From Lachnospiraceae bacterium (GTDB taxonomy: Bacteria > Bacillota > Clostridia > Lachnospirales > Lachnospiraceae), in the NCBI GenBank assembly GCA_910576125.1, contig CAJTHM010000013.1:116827-180826 (forward strand): a stretch of DNA of 64,000 nucleotides, written 5' to 3'. Below the pieces are notes generated by a model that made no database searches, was not told where the DNA came from, and was given only the letters and a program-made list of their open reading frames with translations. The position numbers were made by a program, and so were the translations under genes. Positions 43,061 through 52,885 of the stretch are shown piece after piece (position 1 is the stretch's first letter; every line of letters begins with the position of its first letter).

Positions 43061-45172
43061 TTACGCCGCTTCTTCCTTCGGTTCTTCCTTGTGCATATAC
43101 ATCAGGCGACAACCGACATACGCATTCGACAAAGAAAAGGCATGAGTCACATCCAGCCGAAAAGCCCCCGCAGAAAGCGCATAATCCCAACGACCACCGA
43201 AAAGAGCAAGACAGGACGCATACAAAGCAGCAAAATCCGTGAAGTAGGTGCTGTCTGATCCTGATACGTCACGGGCTGTAAAGCCGGCCTTGCTTCCACC
43301 ATGCGGAAGTTTCATATAGTTACCGATATTTGCAGACACGCCGCCGTTTCCGTTGTTCTCATAGCCGGATCCCTGTGTGTTGAAGTCAGCCGCACATCTG
43401 GCTGTCAGGACGTTCCGGGAAGCATCAGAAACAAGCCCATCCACAAATTCCCAGTAGTTCCCCCAAAAATCTTCAAGGCCCAGACACTTCACCTGATGGT
43501 TCTGGTCAGTCATATATGACGGATTGCTTGCCCTGATAATTTCAGAATCAAAGCCATACGCATTAGTTCCCCCGGTATTAACTCCGGCTGAATGGCTGGA
43601 AGCAACATAGCCAGTGCCAACAGCCGCCTGACTGTTCAGTGTTCCGTGGCTGATGATATACAGGCATTGCATCAGCTTAACACTTCCATATGTGCGCTGC
43701 TGGTAGCCTTTGCCCCTTGCCCTGCACCATGTCCTGAAAGCGTCTATTGTCTGTGATACCGTGACCGCTTTCCCGGAAGAAGAATATGCTTTGTTCCCGG
43801 TACAATGCCCCTTGTATGCCCCGATATAGATTTTGTCGCAATCATTATAGGCATCAAGGCTGAAAGCGTCATAATTATACGCTTCGTTGTCCGGCTCATT
43901 CGTCACGGAAACTTTCAATACTGCATTTCCGGGAATCACCCATTCGATCATATATCCCAGCCTTTCAGGAAGTTCCAGCATTACATCATTTCCTAACGTG
44001 GTAATGTCGGCGGCTGATCCGTCTTTCTTCTTTGCGGTATTGTCATCATCCAGTTCATACAGCTTTTTCCCGTCTTTCAGTACGCACAAGTGCAAATTCT
44101 TGAAAATTTCCTGATTGCGCCACGCTGAAAACTTCTTCTGTATTCCTATTGCATCGTCAGCATAGGTTACTATTTTTTCAGGATCGGACTTTGTAAGGTC
44201 AAGCAGGGCTGTGAAAATAACTCCCAGCTTCATAGTCAGGCTGTATTCATGGGTATCTGCAACAGCTGTGAATTTCCCCTTCCCGGTTTTCATTCCGTCC
44301 GTTGCCGTAACCGTACATTCTCCCATGAAATTACTGTCAAAAATGATCGTAGCTGTGCCGGACTTAAAAACCGCCGATCTGGAATAGCCGCCTTTTTTCA
44401 GCGTAACGGCCTGATTTTCAAGGCTGGATTCCTGTGTGGTGACTGTCACCCGGTACAGCTGCAAATTCACATTGTAACTTGCTGTAACATCCCCGGAAAC
44501 GTCCACGGTGGCACTGACAACGTTTTTACCGTCTGTAGCCGTAACCGTGACCGCCCCGGAAAAGGTGAATTTTATCCGGGCTTTTCCGTCTTTCCCGATC
44601 ATGGCCGTGGCTGTTTCCTCACCATTGGAAGCTGTTACTTTTGTATCATAAAGTGATTCTTCGGAAGTGGTGACATTGATCCAGTTGTGCGCCTGTCTGG
44701 TGTCCAGCTGTACGTCATATGTAGCGTAAGCTGTCACATATACAACCGCCTGATCCGTTGCCCCTTCTTCCGTGGTAGCCGATACTGTCAGGTTCCCGTT
44801 CATGATAACGCCGGATATGACACATTCGCCTGTATATGACATGGAACCGATCAGTGTGGTTTCTCCATCCGTCACGGTGACATTGCGCCCATATAAGCCG
44901 GGATCCCCAGTCCTTACCCGGATAGCTGCGCCCCCGGATGCGTTGTCAGTCCGTTCCTTGATCTCATTGATAGCATTGACAAAATTGTCTTTCGCAATCG
45001 TTTCAAGGTTCTTTGTGTCACCCAGCGGAAGATCACCGCCTACGGCCTTGACCACATCTTCATGCGTGACTGCCTTTGTACCTGTGCCATCCCCCATTTC
45101 TACCACATAGCGGCTGCCAGCCGGAACAGTAGTAGCCTGTTCCAAGTCAAAGATTGTTTTTCCCTGATTCAT
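43061..45172 (-). CDS. DGR target: tail/receptor-binding protein with variable C-type-lectin-like domain
   Basis: 703 residues. The N-terminal ~70 residues attach to the tail (FDLEQATTVPAGSRYVVEMG). From about 75 to 320 there are Ig-like/PEGA-type beta repeats (TASNGEETATAMIGKDGKAR, VTVTTQESSLENQAVTLKKG). The C-terminal ~330 residues end in a formylglycine-enzyme/C-type-lectin fold (GLEDFWGNYWEFVDG, GFTARDVSGSDSTYF, LFGGRWDYALSAGAFRLDV). Residues 643-690 are coded by the variable repeat, and GGRWDY...AFSLSNAYVGCRLMY holds its end. The fold is that of Mtd/TvpA-like DGR proteins. It should bind the host receptor, with diversity in the loop surface. Confidence 0.92.
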   Translation of the reverse strand: MNQGKTIFDLEQATTVPAGSRYVVEMGDGTGTKAVTHEDVVKAVGGDLPLGDTKNLETIAKDNFVNAINEIKERTDNASGGAAIRVRTGDPGLYGRNVTVTDGETTLIGSMSYTGECVISGVIMNGNLTVSATTEEGATDQAVVYVTAYATYDVQLDTRQAHNWINVTTSEESLYDTKVTASNGEETATAMIGKDGKARIKFTFSGAVTVTATDGKNVVSATVDVSGDVTASYNVNLQLYRVTVTTQESSLENQAVTLKKGGYSRSAVFKSGTATIIFDSNFMGECTVTATDGMKTGKGKFTAVADTHEYSLTMKLGVIFTALLDLTKSDPEKIVTYADDAIGIQKKFSAWRNQEIFKNLHLCVLKDGKKLYELDDDNTAKKKDGSAADITTLGNDVMLELPERLGYMIEWVIPGNAVLKVSVTNEPDNEAYNYDAFSLDAYNDCDKIYIGAYKGHCTGNKAYSSSGKAVTVSQTIDAFRTWCRARGKGYQQRTYGSVKLMQCLYIISHGTLNSQAAVGTGYVASSHSAGVNTGGTNAYGFDSEIIRASNPSYMTDQNHQVKCLGLEDFWGNYWEFVDGLVSDASRNVLTARCAADFNTQGSGYENNGNGGVSANIGNYMKLPHGGSKAGFTARDVSGSDSTYFTDFAALYASCLALFGGRWDYALSAGAFRLDVTHAFSLSNAYVGCRLMYMHKEEPKEEAA
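43104..43245 (-). repeat. DGR variable repeat (VR)
   Basis: Last ~142 bp before the end of the variable gene, aligned to the template repeat. Changed codons include template AAT/AAY read as TAT, GAT, GCT, CGT and TCT, among others. The match ends about 43 nt before the stop codon; beyond it the sequences diverge at non-adenine positions, marking the boundary. Confidence 0.95.
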
Positions 45173-45213
45173 TCTTTTTTACCTCACCTTCATGTTTTTA
45201 TTTATTTATTTAT

Positions 45214-46323
45214 TTATTTATTGCAGTTGCAGATGGGCCAGCCGATTAAAAGCGGCTTCCCTAAACTGTCAGTGATAAAGTCACCCTGATCAGTGTTCAG
45301 ATTCACCCTGACCATCCCGGTGAAAAGCATTGTTTCCAGATCCCCGATCTGTGCGTTTGCCTGATCAAGTTCCAGTTGCAGCTTTCCAGCAGGATCTTCT
45401 TCCAGCTGCCCCCTGATATGTTCAAACCATGCCAGAAATTCAGCTTCGTTCACCGTCTTGAACTCTGTCAGCTGTTGGATAATCGCCAGAACATCCTTCT
45501 GCCCCTGTTCCTGTAGCTGTTCCGCATATGCGGCGATCTCTGCGCTGTACTTGTCATAAAGCGTTTTCCCCTGTGCGGAAAGATCCTGATAAAAAGCGTT
45601 CATTGTACTGATCAGATTGTTGTATGCGTCCGTGCTGTCTTTTTTCAGCGTGGAGATATACAGGGTAATGTCAGCATTGAACTTTTCATAAGCCGCTGTT
45701 GCCATCTGTTCAAACTGGTCATAGCTGGTATTGGACTTGTCAACAAATTCCTGATAAAAGGCATCCAGCTGTTCAAAGAACACGGCCGTGTCAAGATGGT
45801 CAATCAGCTGTGTAATGAAACCGCATACTGCGCTGTTCGCTCTGGTGTCGTTTATGCTGGATTGTGTGATCGTGGTCTGCTTCGGTGTCAGCGTTATTTC
45901 AGCAAGACAAAGTTCAAAATAGTCACCAGCTGACGGCCTGATCAGTGCCGGGGGCTGCGGTTTCGCCGCTTCTTCCCCTTGTTTTACGATAATTTCAACC
46001 ATTCTTTCCAGAAGGTTCAGGCGCATGATAACCCGGTCAATACGGCTGTATGACTGCGGTGCTGTCAGCGTCATGATGTCAGATTCGTCATCATAGCAGA
46101 AATGCCCCTTAACCATGCCAAAACCCGGCATACGCTCAATATCCAGCCCATTTCCGGCCGCCCTGATCTTGAAACAGGTATTCGGAAGTGCTAAAACTCC
46201 GTCACTCACCAGACTGGCAAGCAGAAGGCAGAACAGGTCAGACAGTTCAGCCCGGTCAAAGATGGGCATCCCTTCATCATCTGTACCGATAATGTCAGAA
46301 TCAAAATAGCCAAACCTTAACAT
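45214..46323 (-). CDS. Phage baseplate or upper tail-fibre protein
   Basis: 369 residues. The N-terminal ~150 residues have the pattern of phage baseplate attachment proteins (FGYFDSDIIGTDDEGMPIFD, GMVKGHFCYDDESDIMTL, SYSRIDRVIMRLNL). The middle and C-terminal part are long helices (FYQEFVDKSNTSYDQFEQM, LSAQGKTLYDKYSAEIAAYA) that form a coiled coil, then a beta tail. It probably links the tail tip to the variable protein, which follows 41 nt downstream. No enzymatic motif. Confidence 0.7.
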   Translation of the reverse strand: MLRFGYFDSDIIGTDDEGMPIFDRAELSDLFCLLLASLVSDGVLALPNTCFKIRAAGNGLDIERMPGFGMVKGHFCYDDESDIMTLTAPQSYSRIDRVIMRLNLLERMVEIIVKQGEEAAKPQPPALIRPSAGDYFELCLAEITLTPKQTTITQSSINDTRANSAVCGFITQLIDHLDTAVFFEQLDAFYQEFVDKSNTSYDQFEQMATAAYEKFNADITLYISTLKKDSTDAYNNLISTMNAFYQDLSAQGKTLYDKYSAEIAAYAEQLQEQGQKDVLAIIQQLTEFKTVNEAEFLAWFEHIRGQLEEDPAGKLQLELDQANAQIGDLETMLFTGMVRVNLNTDQGDFITDSLGKPLLIGWPICNCNK

Positions 46324-46324
46324 T

Positions 46325-47422
46325 TTACTTCGTTTCCTTTCTGATTATTTGCTTAAAATTCGTTGCATCGTCATTTCCGAAAATGACATTCAGCGTTTGT
46401 CGGGAACCTTCAAGCACTTCCTGTATTTCCGTGATACGTTTTGAACACTCTATATTCACGTCACTGTAACGGTATGTGCATAGATCCCCCAGATCAAAGT
46501 CAACGCCGTATATGAGGTTAGCAGCCGGATCCACGCCGGAATCTACTTTCTCAACAGCCGCATATTCAGCCAGCTTTTCAAGCCCACGCTGGCGCAACAT
46601 TTCTCTGTATTGTGCATCCGTATAGGTTATATTGTCGGCTGTCTTTTGAAGGTCACGGGCATCAACAAATAATTCCCGGCGTTCTTCGTCCGGGCTTGAC
46701 CGAATATCAACTTCAACCACAATCCGGGCTGATCCTTCCCCTTCGCCAGCCACATAAGCAACGTTTTTACAGTCTGATTCATCCCGGTCATACTGTGCGT
46801 TTTTTATGTTCCTGAAGCTGTCTGAAAAAATCGCCCAGCTGTTTTCTGTCTGCCTGTCTGTGCGGTCTTTGCCCTGCCATACTTCATATGTCAGGGTATT
46901 TTTAAGATAATCAAAAACAAGCCGCTGTGATAGTTCCTGTGTTTTCAGAAATTCATACAGTTTTGTTCCCACTTCATCCCCGGTATTCTGTAGGGTAGTA
47001 GAGGATCCCAGCCCAGCCAGATCTCCCAGCTGTATATCAGCATTTATTTTTCGCTTCCTGTCAGCCGGATTGATCAGGTATGTGTCAACTACGCTGCTGG
47101 CCAGCGCATCCGGCTTTCCCGTCCTGCTGAATACTGGATAAATCACGCCATTGTTCAGCAAGTGTTCAGCAAAGAACCCTTTACAGTAAGCTGTTTTTTC
47201 ACTTTTTTCACCCCTTGCAAAATTGACTTCCCGGATAACGCCCAGTTCCTTTCTGTCATTCCTATACAGATAGCGGCCGTTGTTTATCAGGTCAAAATAA
47301 TCGGCCGGAAGATGAAGTTCAAATATGCCGGGGCTGTAGTAGCGTCTGTACCATAACAGGGTATTGAAAACCTTCACGGATCCCATAGTCTGAAAATCCT
47401 TGTCAAAAATAATGAATTGCAC
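46325..47422 (-). CDS. Siphovirus Gp37-like tail protein (Tal-like)
   Basis: 365 residues. The start MQFIIFDKDFQTMGSVKVFN and the block FNTLLWYRRYYSPGIFELHL match the Siphovirus Gp37-like family, which forms the tail tip hub. RKELGVIREVNFARGEKSEK, FFAEHLLNNGVIYPVF and DFDLGDLCTYRYSD fit the same fold. It lies between distal-tail and baseplate genes, the conserved order for these phages. Confidence 0.8.
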   Translation of the reverse strand: MQFIIFDKDFQTMGSVKVFNTLLWYRRYYSPGIFELHLPADYFDLINNGRYLYRNDRKELGVIREVNFARGEKSEKTAYCKGFFAEHLLNNGVIYPVFSRTGKPDALASSVVDTYLINPADRKRKINADIQLGDLAGLGSSTTLQNTGDEVGTKLYEFLKTQELSQRLVFDYLKNTLTYEVWQGKDRTDRQTENSWAIFSDSFRNIKNAQYDRDESDCKNVAYVAGEGEGSARIVVEVDIRSSPDEERRELFVDARDLQKTADNITYTDAQYREMLRQRGLEKLAEYAAVEKVDSGVDPAANLIYGVDFDLGDLCTYRYSDVNIECSKRITEIQEVLEGSRQTLNVIFGNDDATNFKQIIRKETK

Positions 47423-47426
47423 CAGC

Positions 47427-48344
47427 TTACACCCCCAAGTATTTAGGACGGTAATAAAGGTTTACGTCCAGATTCGTGTAGTTTTCGTCAGCGTCATATT
47501 CAAGGTAATTTTCCCCAACTTCCAGTTCAAACGGTTCAGATTTTCGGTCAATGTGGTTATAGTAATTCTTTCCGTTCAGTTCAATAACCTGATGCCGTTC
47601 ATTCGTGTCCACCAGAAGGATGTCACCGGCCACCATGTCACAGTACACCCTCATATACTGGCCTGTTTTCACGTTAGTGATCTTCGGATTCTTTACGGTT
47701 CCCCGCTTTGCTACAAACTGTATCTGTAAGCCTGTAGGCACATCACCGTCATTTGCAAGTACCACTTCTTTATGAAGCGTCCTGTACCCTGTTATCATGC
47801 CGCCCAGCATGAGGCCCCTTGCCTGTTCAGGGTAGTCTTTTTTGTTCGTGGCCCGCTTTGCCAGACTGTGCCACGGAAAATGAAACTGTGCCGTATAGTG
47901 GGCCATGTTCTTTCCGAAATTGTCCACGTTCAGCATATAGGGATCAGGACACATCAGATCCACAATGATCCCCAGCCTTGCGTCAAGGTTCTGCTGCTCT
48001 GCAAACGTCCACCCTTCCAGTTCATAGTTAATATTCCGGGAAATACCCATGTTTGTGATAAGGGCTTTCCCGGTATACTTTGGATTGAAGAACTTGATCA
48101 CCGCCGCACGGTTTTCAGGATTGTTTTTATTCTTCTTAAACTTCGCTTCAATGTGGATGGGCCTTTTACTGATTTTCTTACCGTCAACGGAAACCCCATC
48201 CACCAGCGCATTGTCTGACGTGCTTATTTCCAGTTCGGAAGATTCAAGGCCGGTCACTTTGGTAATGTCTATGTCCTCATTCGGGCCCATTACCAGCGTC
48301 CGGCCGTTGCACATCAATTCAATTTTTATTGTATTTACTGTCAT
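47427..48344 (-). CDS. Distal tail protein (Dit-like)
   Basis: 305 residues. Begins VNTIKIELMCNGRTLVMGP and has the Dit-type N-terminal ring domain (RPIHIEAKFKKNKNNPENRA, VIKFFNPKYTGKALITNMG), and a C-terminal galectin-like half (QIQFVAKRGTVKNPKITNV, EVGENYLEYDADENYTNLDV). First protein after the tape measure; overlaps its stop by 1 nt. Dit joins the tail tube to the tip complex. Confidence 0.82.
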   Translation of the reverse strand: MTVNTIKIELMCNGRTLVMGPNEDIDITKVTGLESSELEISTSDNALVDGVSVDGKKISKRPIHIEAKFKKNKNNPENRAAVIKFFNPKYTGKALITNMGISRNINYELEGWTFAEQQNLDARLGIIVDLMCPDPYMLNVDNFGKNMAHYTAQFHFPWHSLAKRATNKKDYPEQARGLMLGGMITGYRTLHKEVVLANDGDVPTGLQIQFVAKRGTVKNPKITNVKTGQYMRVYCDMVAGDILLVDTNERHQVIELNGKNYYNHIDRKSEPFELEVGENYLEYDADENYTNLDVNLYYRPKYLGV

Positions 48345-51300
48345 TACTTCACGCCTTTCTGGAAGTTCCTGAACGCTTCCCGCTGATTCTTCGCTACTTC
48401 TGACGGTGTAGGAACCGCCACATGATAGTTGTTTTCCTGTGACTGGCTATTGTCAATTTCTACGAATGTAGCCCCTGCTGTAGCGGCTTTCAATCCTGCG
48501 CCCCCGGCTGCGGCAAGTGTGAAATTGCTCATTGCTGCGTCAACCGTTCCCTGCATAGCTGCTATCAGTTTTCCGGCTTCCGCTTTCATACCCCTCAAAG
48601 TTTTGGGCATGGAGTTTTCAACGCCCTCTGCTACGCCGGGCATGATCCATTTACCTACTTTATCCCTGAACTTTGTGGAAGGGGAATTGATCCCCAGTGC
48701 GCTTTTTGCGCTGTCCAAAAGACTGTTCGCAAGATCAGCAACTTTTCCTTTCAGCCAATCCCAGCCGGAAGAAATGCCATTCCAGATACCTGAAACAATG
48801 TTTCTCCCTACGTCCGTCATTTTGGAAACAATATCAGATCCCCACTGAACCATAGCAGACGTAACTTCTGCCAGTTTGGAAGCTACTTTTCCGGGAAGTT
48901 CTGCCAGTTTGGATATGATGCTTGAAACCATGTTCTGTATTGCCGTGGTAGCAGCTGAAAGCATCTGCTGCCCCCATGATGTCACTTTTGTGACTACGTT
49001 GACCAAGTGTGTCCATACTTTCCCCGGAAGTTCAGCAATCAGGGAAATGATCTTTGAGATCATGTTTTGTATGGCTGTAGTGGCAGCTGTCAACATTTGC
49101 TGCCCCCACGTTGTAACCTTCGTTACTACGTTTACAAGGTGCGTCCAGATTTTACCGGGAAGTTCAGATATAAGCTGAACTACTGAACTGATCATATTCT
49201 GGATCGCCGTCCGGGCCGTGTTCAACATCTGCTGGCCCCAAGCTGTCACTTTTGTGACCACATTGATTAAATGTGTCCACATTTTACCCGGCAGCTGTGA
49301 TATTACCTGTTCAGCACTGTTCACCATGTTCTGAACAGTGTTCTGTATGCCGGAAAGCATCTGCTGCCCCCAAGCAATCAGGTTATTCAGGGCGGTGTCA
49401 AGCGTCTGCATCATCTGATCCGGCATTTCTGCCAGACCGTTGATCAAGCCCTGTACTAAATAATCACCCTGTTCAGCCATCACCGTGGAAGGGCTGTTGA
49501 TACCGAAAAATGACTTGATTCCGTCCAGTATGCCGGATCCCAGTTCACAAGCAGCATCCCAAACTGCACCTATACCGCCGATCAGCCCGTTTACTATGCC
49601 GGAAATAATGTCAGGTATTGCCTGACCGATTCCCACGACAATATCAGGAACCGCCGTTATAATCTGCCACAATAGATCCTTTGCCGCCGTGAAAATCTGC
49701 GGTATAGCCTGCGCCAGCCCGGAAGCTATAGCCGTGATGATCTGTGGAAGGTTTTCAGCTATGGCTACTACAATATCAGGGATCGCTTCAATAATACCCA
49801 TCAGCAAGGTGATCCCAGCCTGAACTATCTGCGGCAAAGCCCCAGTGAATCCGTCCACCAGTGAAGTGATGATCAAAGGCAGATTGTCAACTATTGCCTG
49901 AATGATAGTAGGTATGGCCTCAATGATCCCCATTAAAAGCTGAATAGCAGCATCCACAATTAAAGGTGCATTTTCAGCCAGAAATTCATATATTGTTGTG
50001 ATCAGATCCGGCAGAACGGCAAGCAACTGTTCTATGATAATGGGTACAGCTTCAATCAGTGACATTAAAAGCTGAACCGCCGCTTCAAGTAAAAGCGGTG
50101 CTGATTCTGCCAGTCCTGTAATTAAAGCCATTGCTATATCAATAGCGGCTTGTGTTAATGCCGGAAGGTTTGACCGTAACGCTTCACATATTTCTAAAAG
50201 AAGCACGGATGCCTGACTGATTAGAGTAGGTAAAGCCGAAACAATGCCATCTACCAGTGCAAGAAGTATGTCAACCCCAGCCTGTAGAAGATCAGGCCCC
50301 CAGTCAACCAAACATTCAAGTATGTCCGTAACCGTGGTAGAAATTGCCTGAACCATCTGCGGCGCACCAGCCGCCACACCTTCGGCCATTTTGCCGACAA
50401 GCACTATAGCGGTAGTCCATATGTCATCCACACATGAAGCAAGACCTGTCACAAGTGACGTGATCAGGGATGCGGCAGAATCACCTATACCCGGCGCACT
50501 TTTCAGCCCTTCGCATAGGGAACCTACCAGACTGACCGCCATATTGACCAGTTCCGGGGCTGCCCCAGCTAACCGTTCAATGATCTGTGACAGCACATCA
50601 CCTACAGCGGACACAAGACCGTCAAGGCCGCCAGCGTTGAAAGCGTCCTGTAACTGCTGAACCATCCCCTGTGCTTCTTTTACAACGTCTTTTGCTGTAC
50701 CCTGAAAAGTTTCATACAGGGAGATACCCAGACCTTCAAGGCCGGATTGCAGGATGGTCAGCTGGCCTTGTAAATTGTCCTGCATGGTTTCAGCCATTTC
50801 CAGCGCACAGCCGTCAGCGTTCTGTATTGCTGCTGATAACTTGTTGTAGTCATCCTCTGTAGCGTTCAGGATAGCAGACAGGCCCTTTTGTGCTTCCATG
50901 CCGGCCACGGTATTAGCAAAGTTAGCTTTCTGTTCCGTGGTCATGTCAGCCGTGGCTTCCCGCAATTCGCCCATTACATCGGTCAGACTTCTGGCTGATC
51001 CGTCCTCATTGAAGAAAGCAACCCCTAATTCCTCAATAGCATCCCTTGCGCCGTTCGTGTTCGTGGAAAGCCTTGTCATTATGCTGTTCAGGGAAGTGCC
51101 GGCCATAGTACCTTTGATCCCGGCATTTGCCATCAGCCCAGTAGCCAGTGCCACATCTTCCACGGAATAGCCCAGCGTTCCAGCCATAGCCCCGGCATAC
51201 TTGAAGGTTTCACCCATGCCGCCCACACTGGTGTTAGCGTTGGAAGCGGCAGCAGCCAGAACATCAGAGAAATGCCCGGCTTCGCTGGCCTGCATACCTA

Positions 51301-51745
51301 ACGCCGTCATAGCGTCCGTTACAATGTCAGATGCCGTTGCCAGATCTTCCCCGGAAGCGGCGGCAAGGTTCATTACACCTTCAAGACCGCCAAGCATATC
51401 TTCGGTTTTCCAGCCGGCCATAGCCATATAATTAAGGGCTTCCGCTGATTCAGTTGCGCTGAACTTCGTGGTAGCCCCCATTTCTTTAGCCTTATTTTTC
51501 AGTTTTTCAAGATCTTCGCCGGATGCTCCTGAAATGGCCTGCACCTGTGACATTCCTGCTTCAAAGTCAGATCCTACTTTGATAGCCGCCGCACCTAAAG
51601 CAGTAACCCCAGCAGTGGCCCCCTGTAGAACTTTGGTAGTCAGACCAATTCCGGCTTTTGTAATTCCCCCTATCCCTTCTATGCCTTTCTTAAAGCCAGA
51701 AGTAATTATTTTTGTATCAAAATTCAGCGTACCGTCATTTGCCAT
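48344..51745 (-). CDS. Phage tail tape measure protein (TP901 type)
   Basis: 1133 residues. The N-terminal TP901 core is clear: GSDFEAGMSQVQAISGASGE, MGATTKFSATESAEALNYMA, GMGETFKYAGAMAGTLGYS. Then come hydrophobic repeats of about 36-37 residues (QLLMGIIEAIPTIIQAIVDN) and four 44-residue tandem repeats (LPGKMWTHLINVVTKVTAWG and variants, about residues 780-960). The last part has AGVAEG-like and coil segments. It sets tail length and is injected with the DNA. No peptidase domain noted. Confidence 0.92.
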   Translation of the reverse strand: MANDGTLNFDTKIITSGFKKGIEGIGGITKAGIGLTTKVLQGATAGVTALGAAAIKVGSDFEAGMSQVQAISGASGEDLEKLKNKAKEMGATTKFSATESAEALNYMAMAGWKTEDMLGGLEGVMNLAAASGEDLATASDIVTDAMTALGMQASEAGHFSDVLAAAASNANTSVGGMGETFKYAGAMAGTLGYSVEDVALATGLMANAGIKGTMAGTSLNSIMTRLSTNTNGARDAIEELGVAFFNEDGSARSLTDVMGELREATADMTTEQKANFANTVAGMEAQKGLSAILNATEDDYNKLSAAIQNADGCALEMAETMQDNLQGQLTILQSGLEGLGISLYETFQGTAKDVVKEAQGMVQQLQDAFNAGGLDGLVSAVGDVLSQIIERLAGAAPELVNMAVSLVGSLCEGLKSAPGIGDSAASLITSLVTGLASCVDDIWTTAIVLVGKMAEGVAAGAPQMVQAISTTVTDILECLVDWGPDLLQAGVDILLALVDGIVSALPTLISQASVLLLEICEALRSNLPALTQAAIDIAMALITGLAESAPLLLEAAVQLLMSLIEAVPIIIEQLLAVLPDLITTIYEFLAENAPLIVDAAIQLLMGIIEAIPTIIQAIVDNLPLIITSLVDGFTGALPQIVQAGITLLMGIIEAIPDIVVAIAENLPQIITAIASGLAQAIPQIFTAAKDLLWQIITAVPDIVVGIGQAIPDIISGIVNGLIGGIGAVWDAACELGSGILDGIKSFFGINSPSTVMAEQGDYLVQGLINGLAEMPDQMMQTLDTALNNLIAWGQQMLSGIQNTVQNMVNSAEQVISQLPGKMWTHLINVVTKVTAWGQQMLNTARTAIQNMISSVVQLISELPGKIWTHLVNVVTKVTTWGQQMLTAATTAIQNMISKIISLIAELPGKVWTHLVNVVTKVTSWGQQMLSAATTAIQNMVSSIISKLAELPGKVASKLAEVTSAMVQWGSDIVSKMTDVGRNIVSGIWNGISSGWDWLKGKVADLANSLLDSAKSALGINSPSTKFRDKVGKWIMPGVAEGVENSMPKTLRGMKAEAGKLIAAMQGTVDAAMSNFTLAAAGGAGLKAATAGATFVEIDNSQSQENNYHVAVPTPSEVAKNQREAFRNFQKGVK

Positions 51746-51755
51746 CGAAAAAACC

Positions 51756-52376
51756 TCACTTTATTAGCTGTGATATATCGCCCCCTTTTGCAAGGATGGC
51801 TTCAAGGTCTTTTTCGAGCCTTACCCGGTCAGGCGGATCCGGCAGCTTATGAAGTTTTTTCATCCGCTGGTAGAACCGTTTCTTTTCCTTTGACATTTTC
51901 CACGGAATTTCTATAGTGCGGTAGCCTATGATCTTTGAAAATTCCACATCTTCCGGCAAAGCCAAGAATAAGGCCCGAAACTGCCACCAATGAAGTCTTT
52001 TTTCTGTCAGGTCTATATGGTATGCTTCAACGAACGCTGAATAAATATAGCCGCTGTCATGCTCATATGAAAACGGCGGATCCTTCCCGGAATCAGTGCT
52101 GTCAGAACCAGCCAGCGCACTTTCATCAGCACCACACCGATAAAACCACATGACAACGCCTATTGCTTCCGTTACGGTTTCCCAGTCCGTAAGAAGCGGG
52201 CCTATGCCTTCCCCAAAATACAGAAGCAGGATCTCATTCAGCTTTTCGTCATCGTCCAGCGTTTCATCCGCAAGGCATTGTTCAAAATAAATCCCTGTGC
52301 GGTAGTCTGTATTTATGGGTACTGTGTGGCCCGCTATGGTCACGGTATAAGGAAGTTCATCCATCAGGATATTCAT
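51756..52376 (-). CDS. Gp15-family phage protein (tail assembly chaperone)
   Basis: 206 residues. Bacteriophage Gp15 pattern: TDYRTGIYFEQCLADE, WETVTEAIGVVMWFYRCG, FVEAYHIDLTEKRLHWWQF and RALFLALPEDVEFSKIIGYR. It overlaps the previous frame by 4 nt and precedes the tape measure, where tail chaperones lie. I do not see a certain slippery site joining it to the upstream frame. Confidence 0.8.
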   Translation of the reverse strand: MNILMDELPYTVTIAGHTVPINTDYRTGIYFEQCLADETLDDDEKLNEILLLYFGEGIGPLLTDWETVTEAIGVVMWFYRCGADESALAGSDSTDSGKDPPFSYEHDSGYIYSAFVEAYHIDLTEKRLHWWQFRALFLALPEDVEFSKIIGYRTIEIPWKMSKEKKRFYQRMKKLHKLPDPPDRVRLEKDLEAILAKGGDISQLIK

Positions 52377-52762
52377 GTGCGTTTCTGCTTCGGCTTATGC
52401 CCCTGCATGGAATTAAAGCCGTTCTGCTGCTGGCGTTGTGAATACCTGTTTGAAAAATCGTTGAACTGTTTCCTTGATTCCTTCGCTAACTGGTCAACCT
52501 TTGCCAGTGCTTCCATGCGGATCATAACATTACGGCTTCCGTTGAAAAGCTGTTCAGAAGTATCAGGCCCGAACACTTTATTGAAAAACTTATCCAGTGC
52601 TTTGTTCAATGCGTCATATCCAGCCGCCACTAAACCCCGTGGCTGCGTCCTTACTTTCTGCATATCTTCCTTGACTTCTAACAGTGCCGGTTCTAATACT
52701 TCCATGAACCCAGCATCCATAAAATCACCCTGCAAAGTTACCCCATTGATCTCAATATTCAT
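52373..52762 (-). CDS. Tail assembly chaperone-like phage protein (DUF6673-like)
   Basis: 129 residues from MNIEINGVTLQGDFMDAGFM, with GGAAAGGAAA upstream; the frame to 52786 is extra. Mainly helical (EALLEVKEDMQKVR, EALAKVDQLAKESRKQFNDF), Gln-rich C terminus. Position between tail tube and Gp15-family gene and overlap by 4 nt with the latter support a tail chaperone pair. Confidence 0.7.
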   Translation of the reverse strand: MNIEINGVTLQGDFMDAGFMEVLEPALLEVKEDMQKVRTQPRGLVAAGYDALNKALDKFFNKVFGPDTSEQLFNGSRNVMIRMEALAKVDQLAKESRKQFNDFSNRYSQRQQQNGFNSMQGHKPKQKRT

Positions 52763-52885
52763 ATTTGTTTTCCTTTCCTTCACCACCGCATAGTAAAAGA
52801 CAGCGCAAAGCCGTGGTGATACTCTGCGCCGCCCTGATCGTTCCGCTGCCTGTGTGGTCAGCTTCCGTTATCAGCCATGTGTCAA

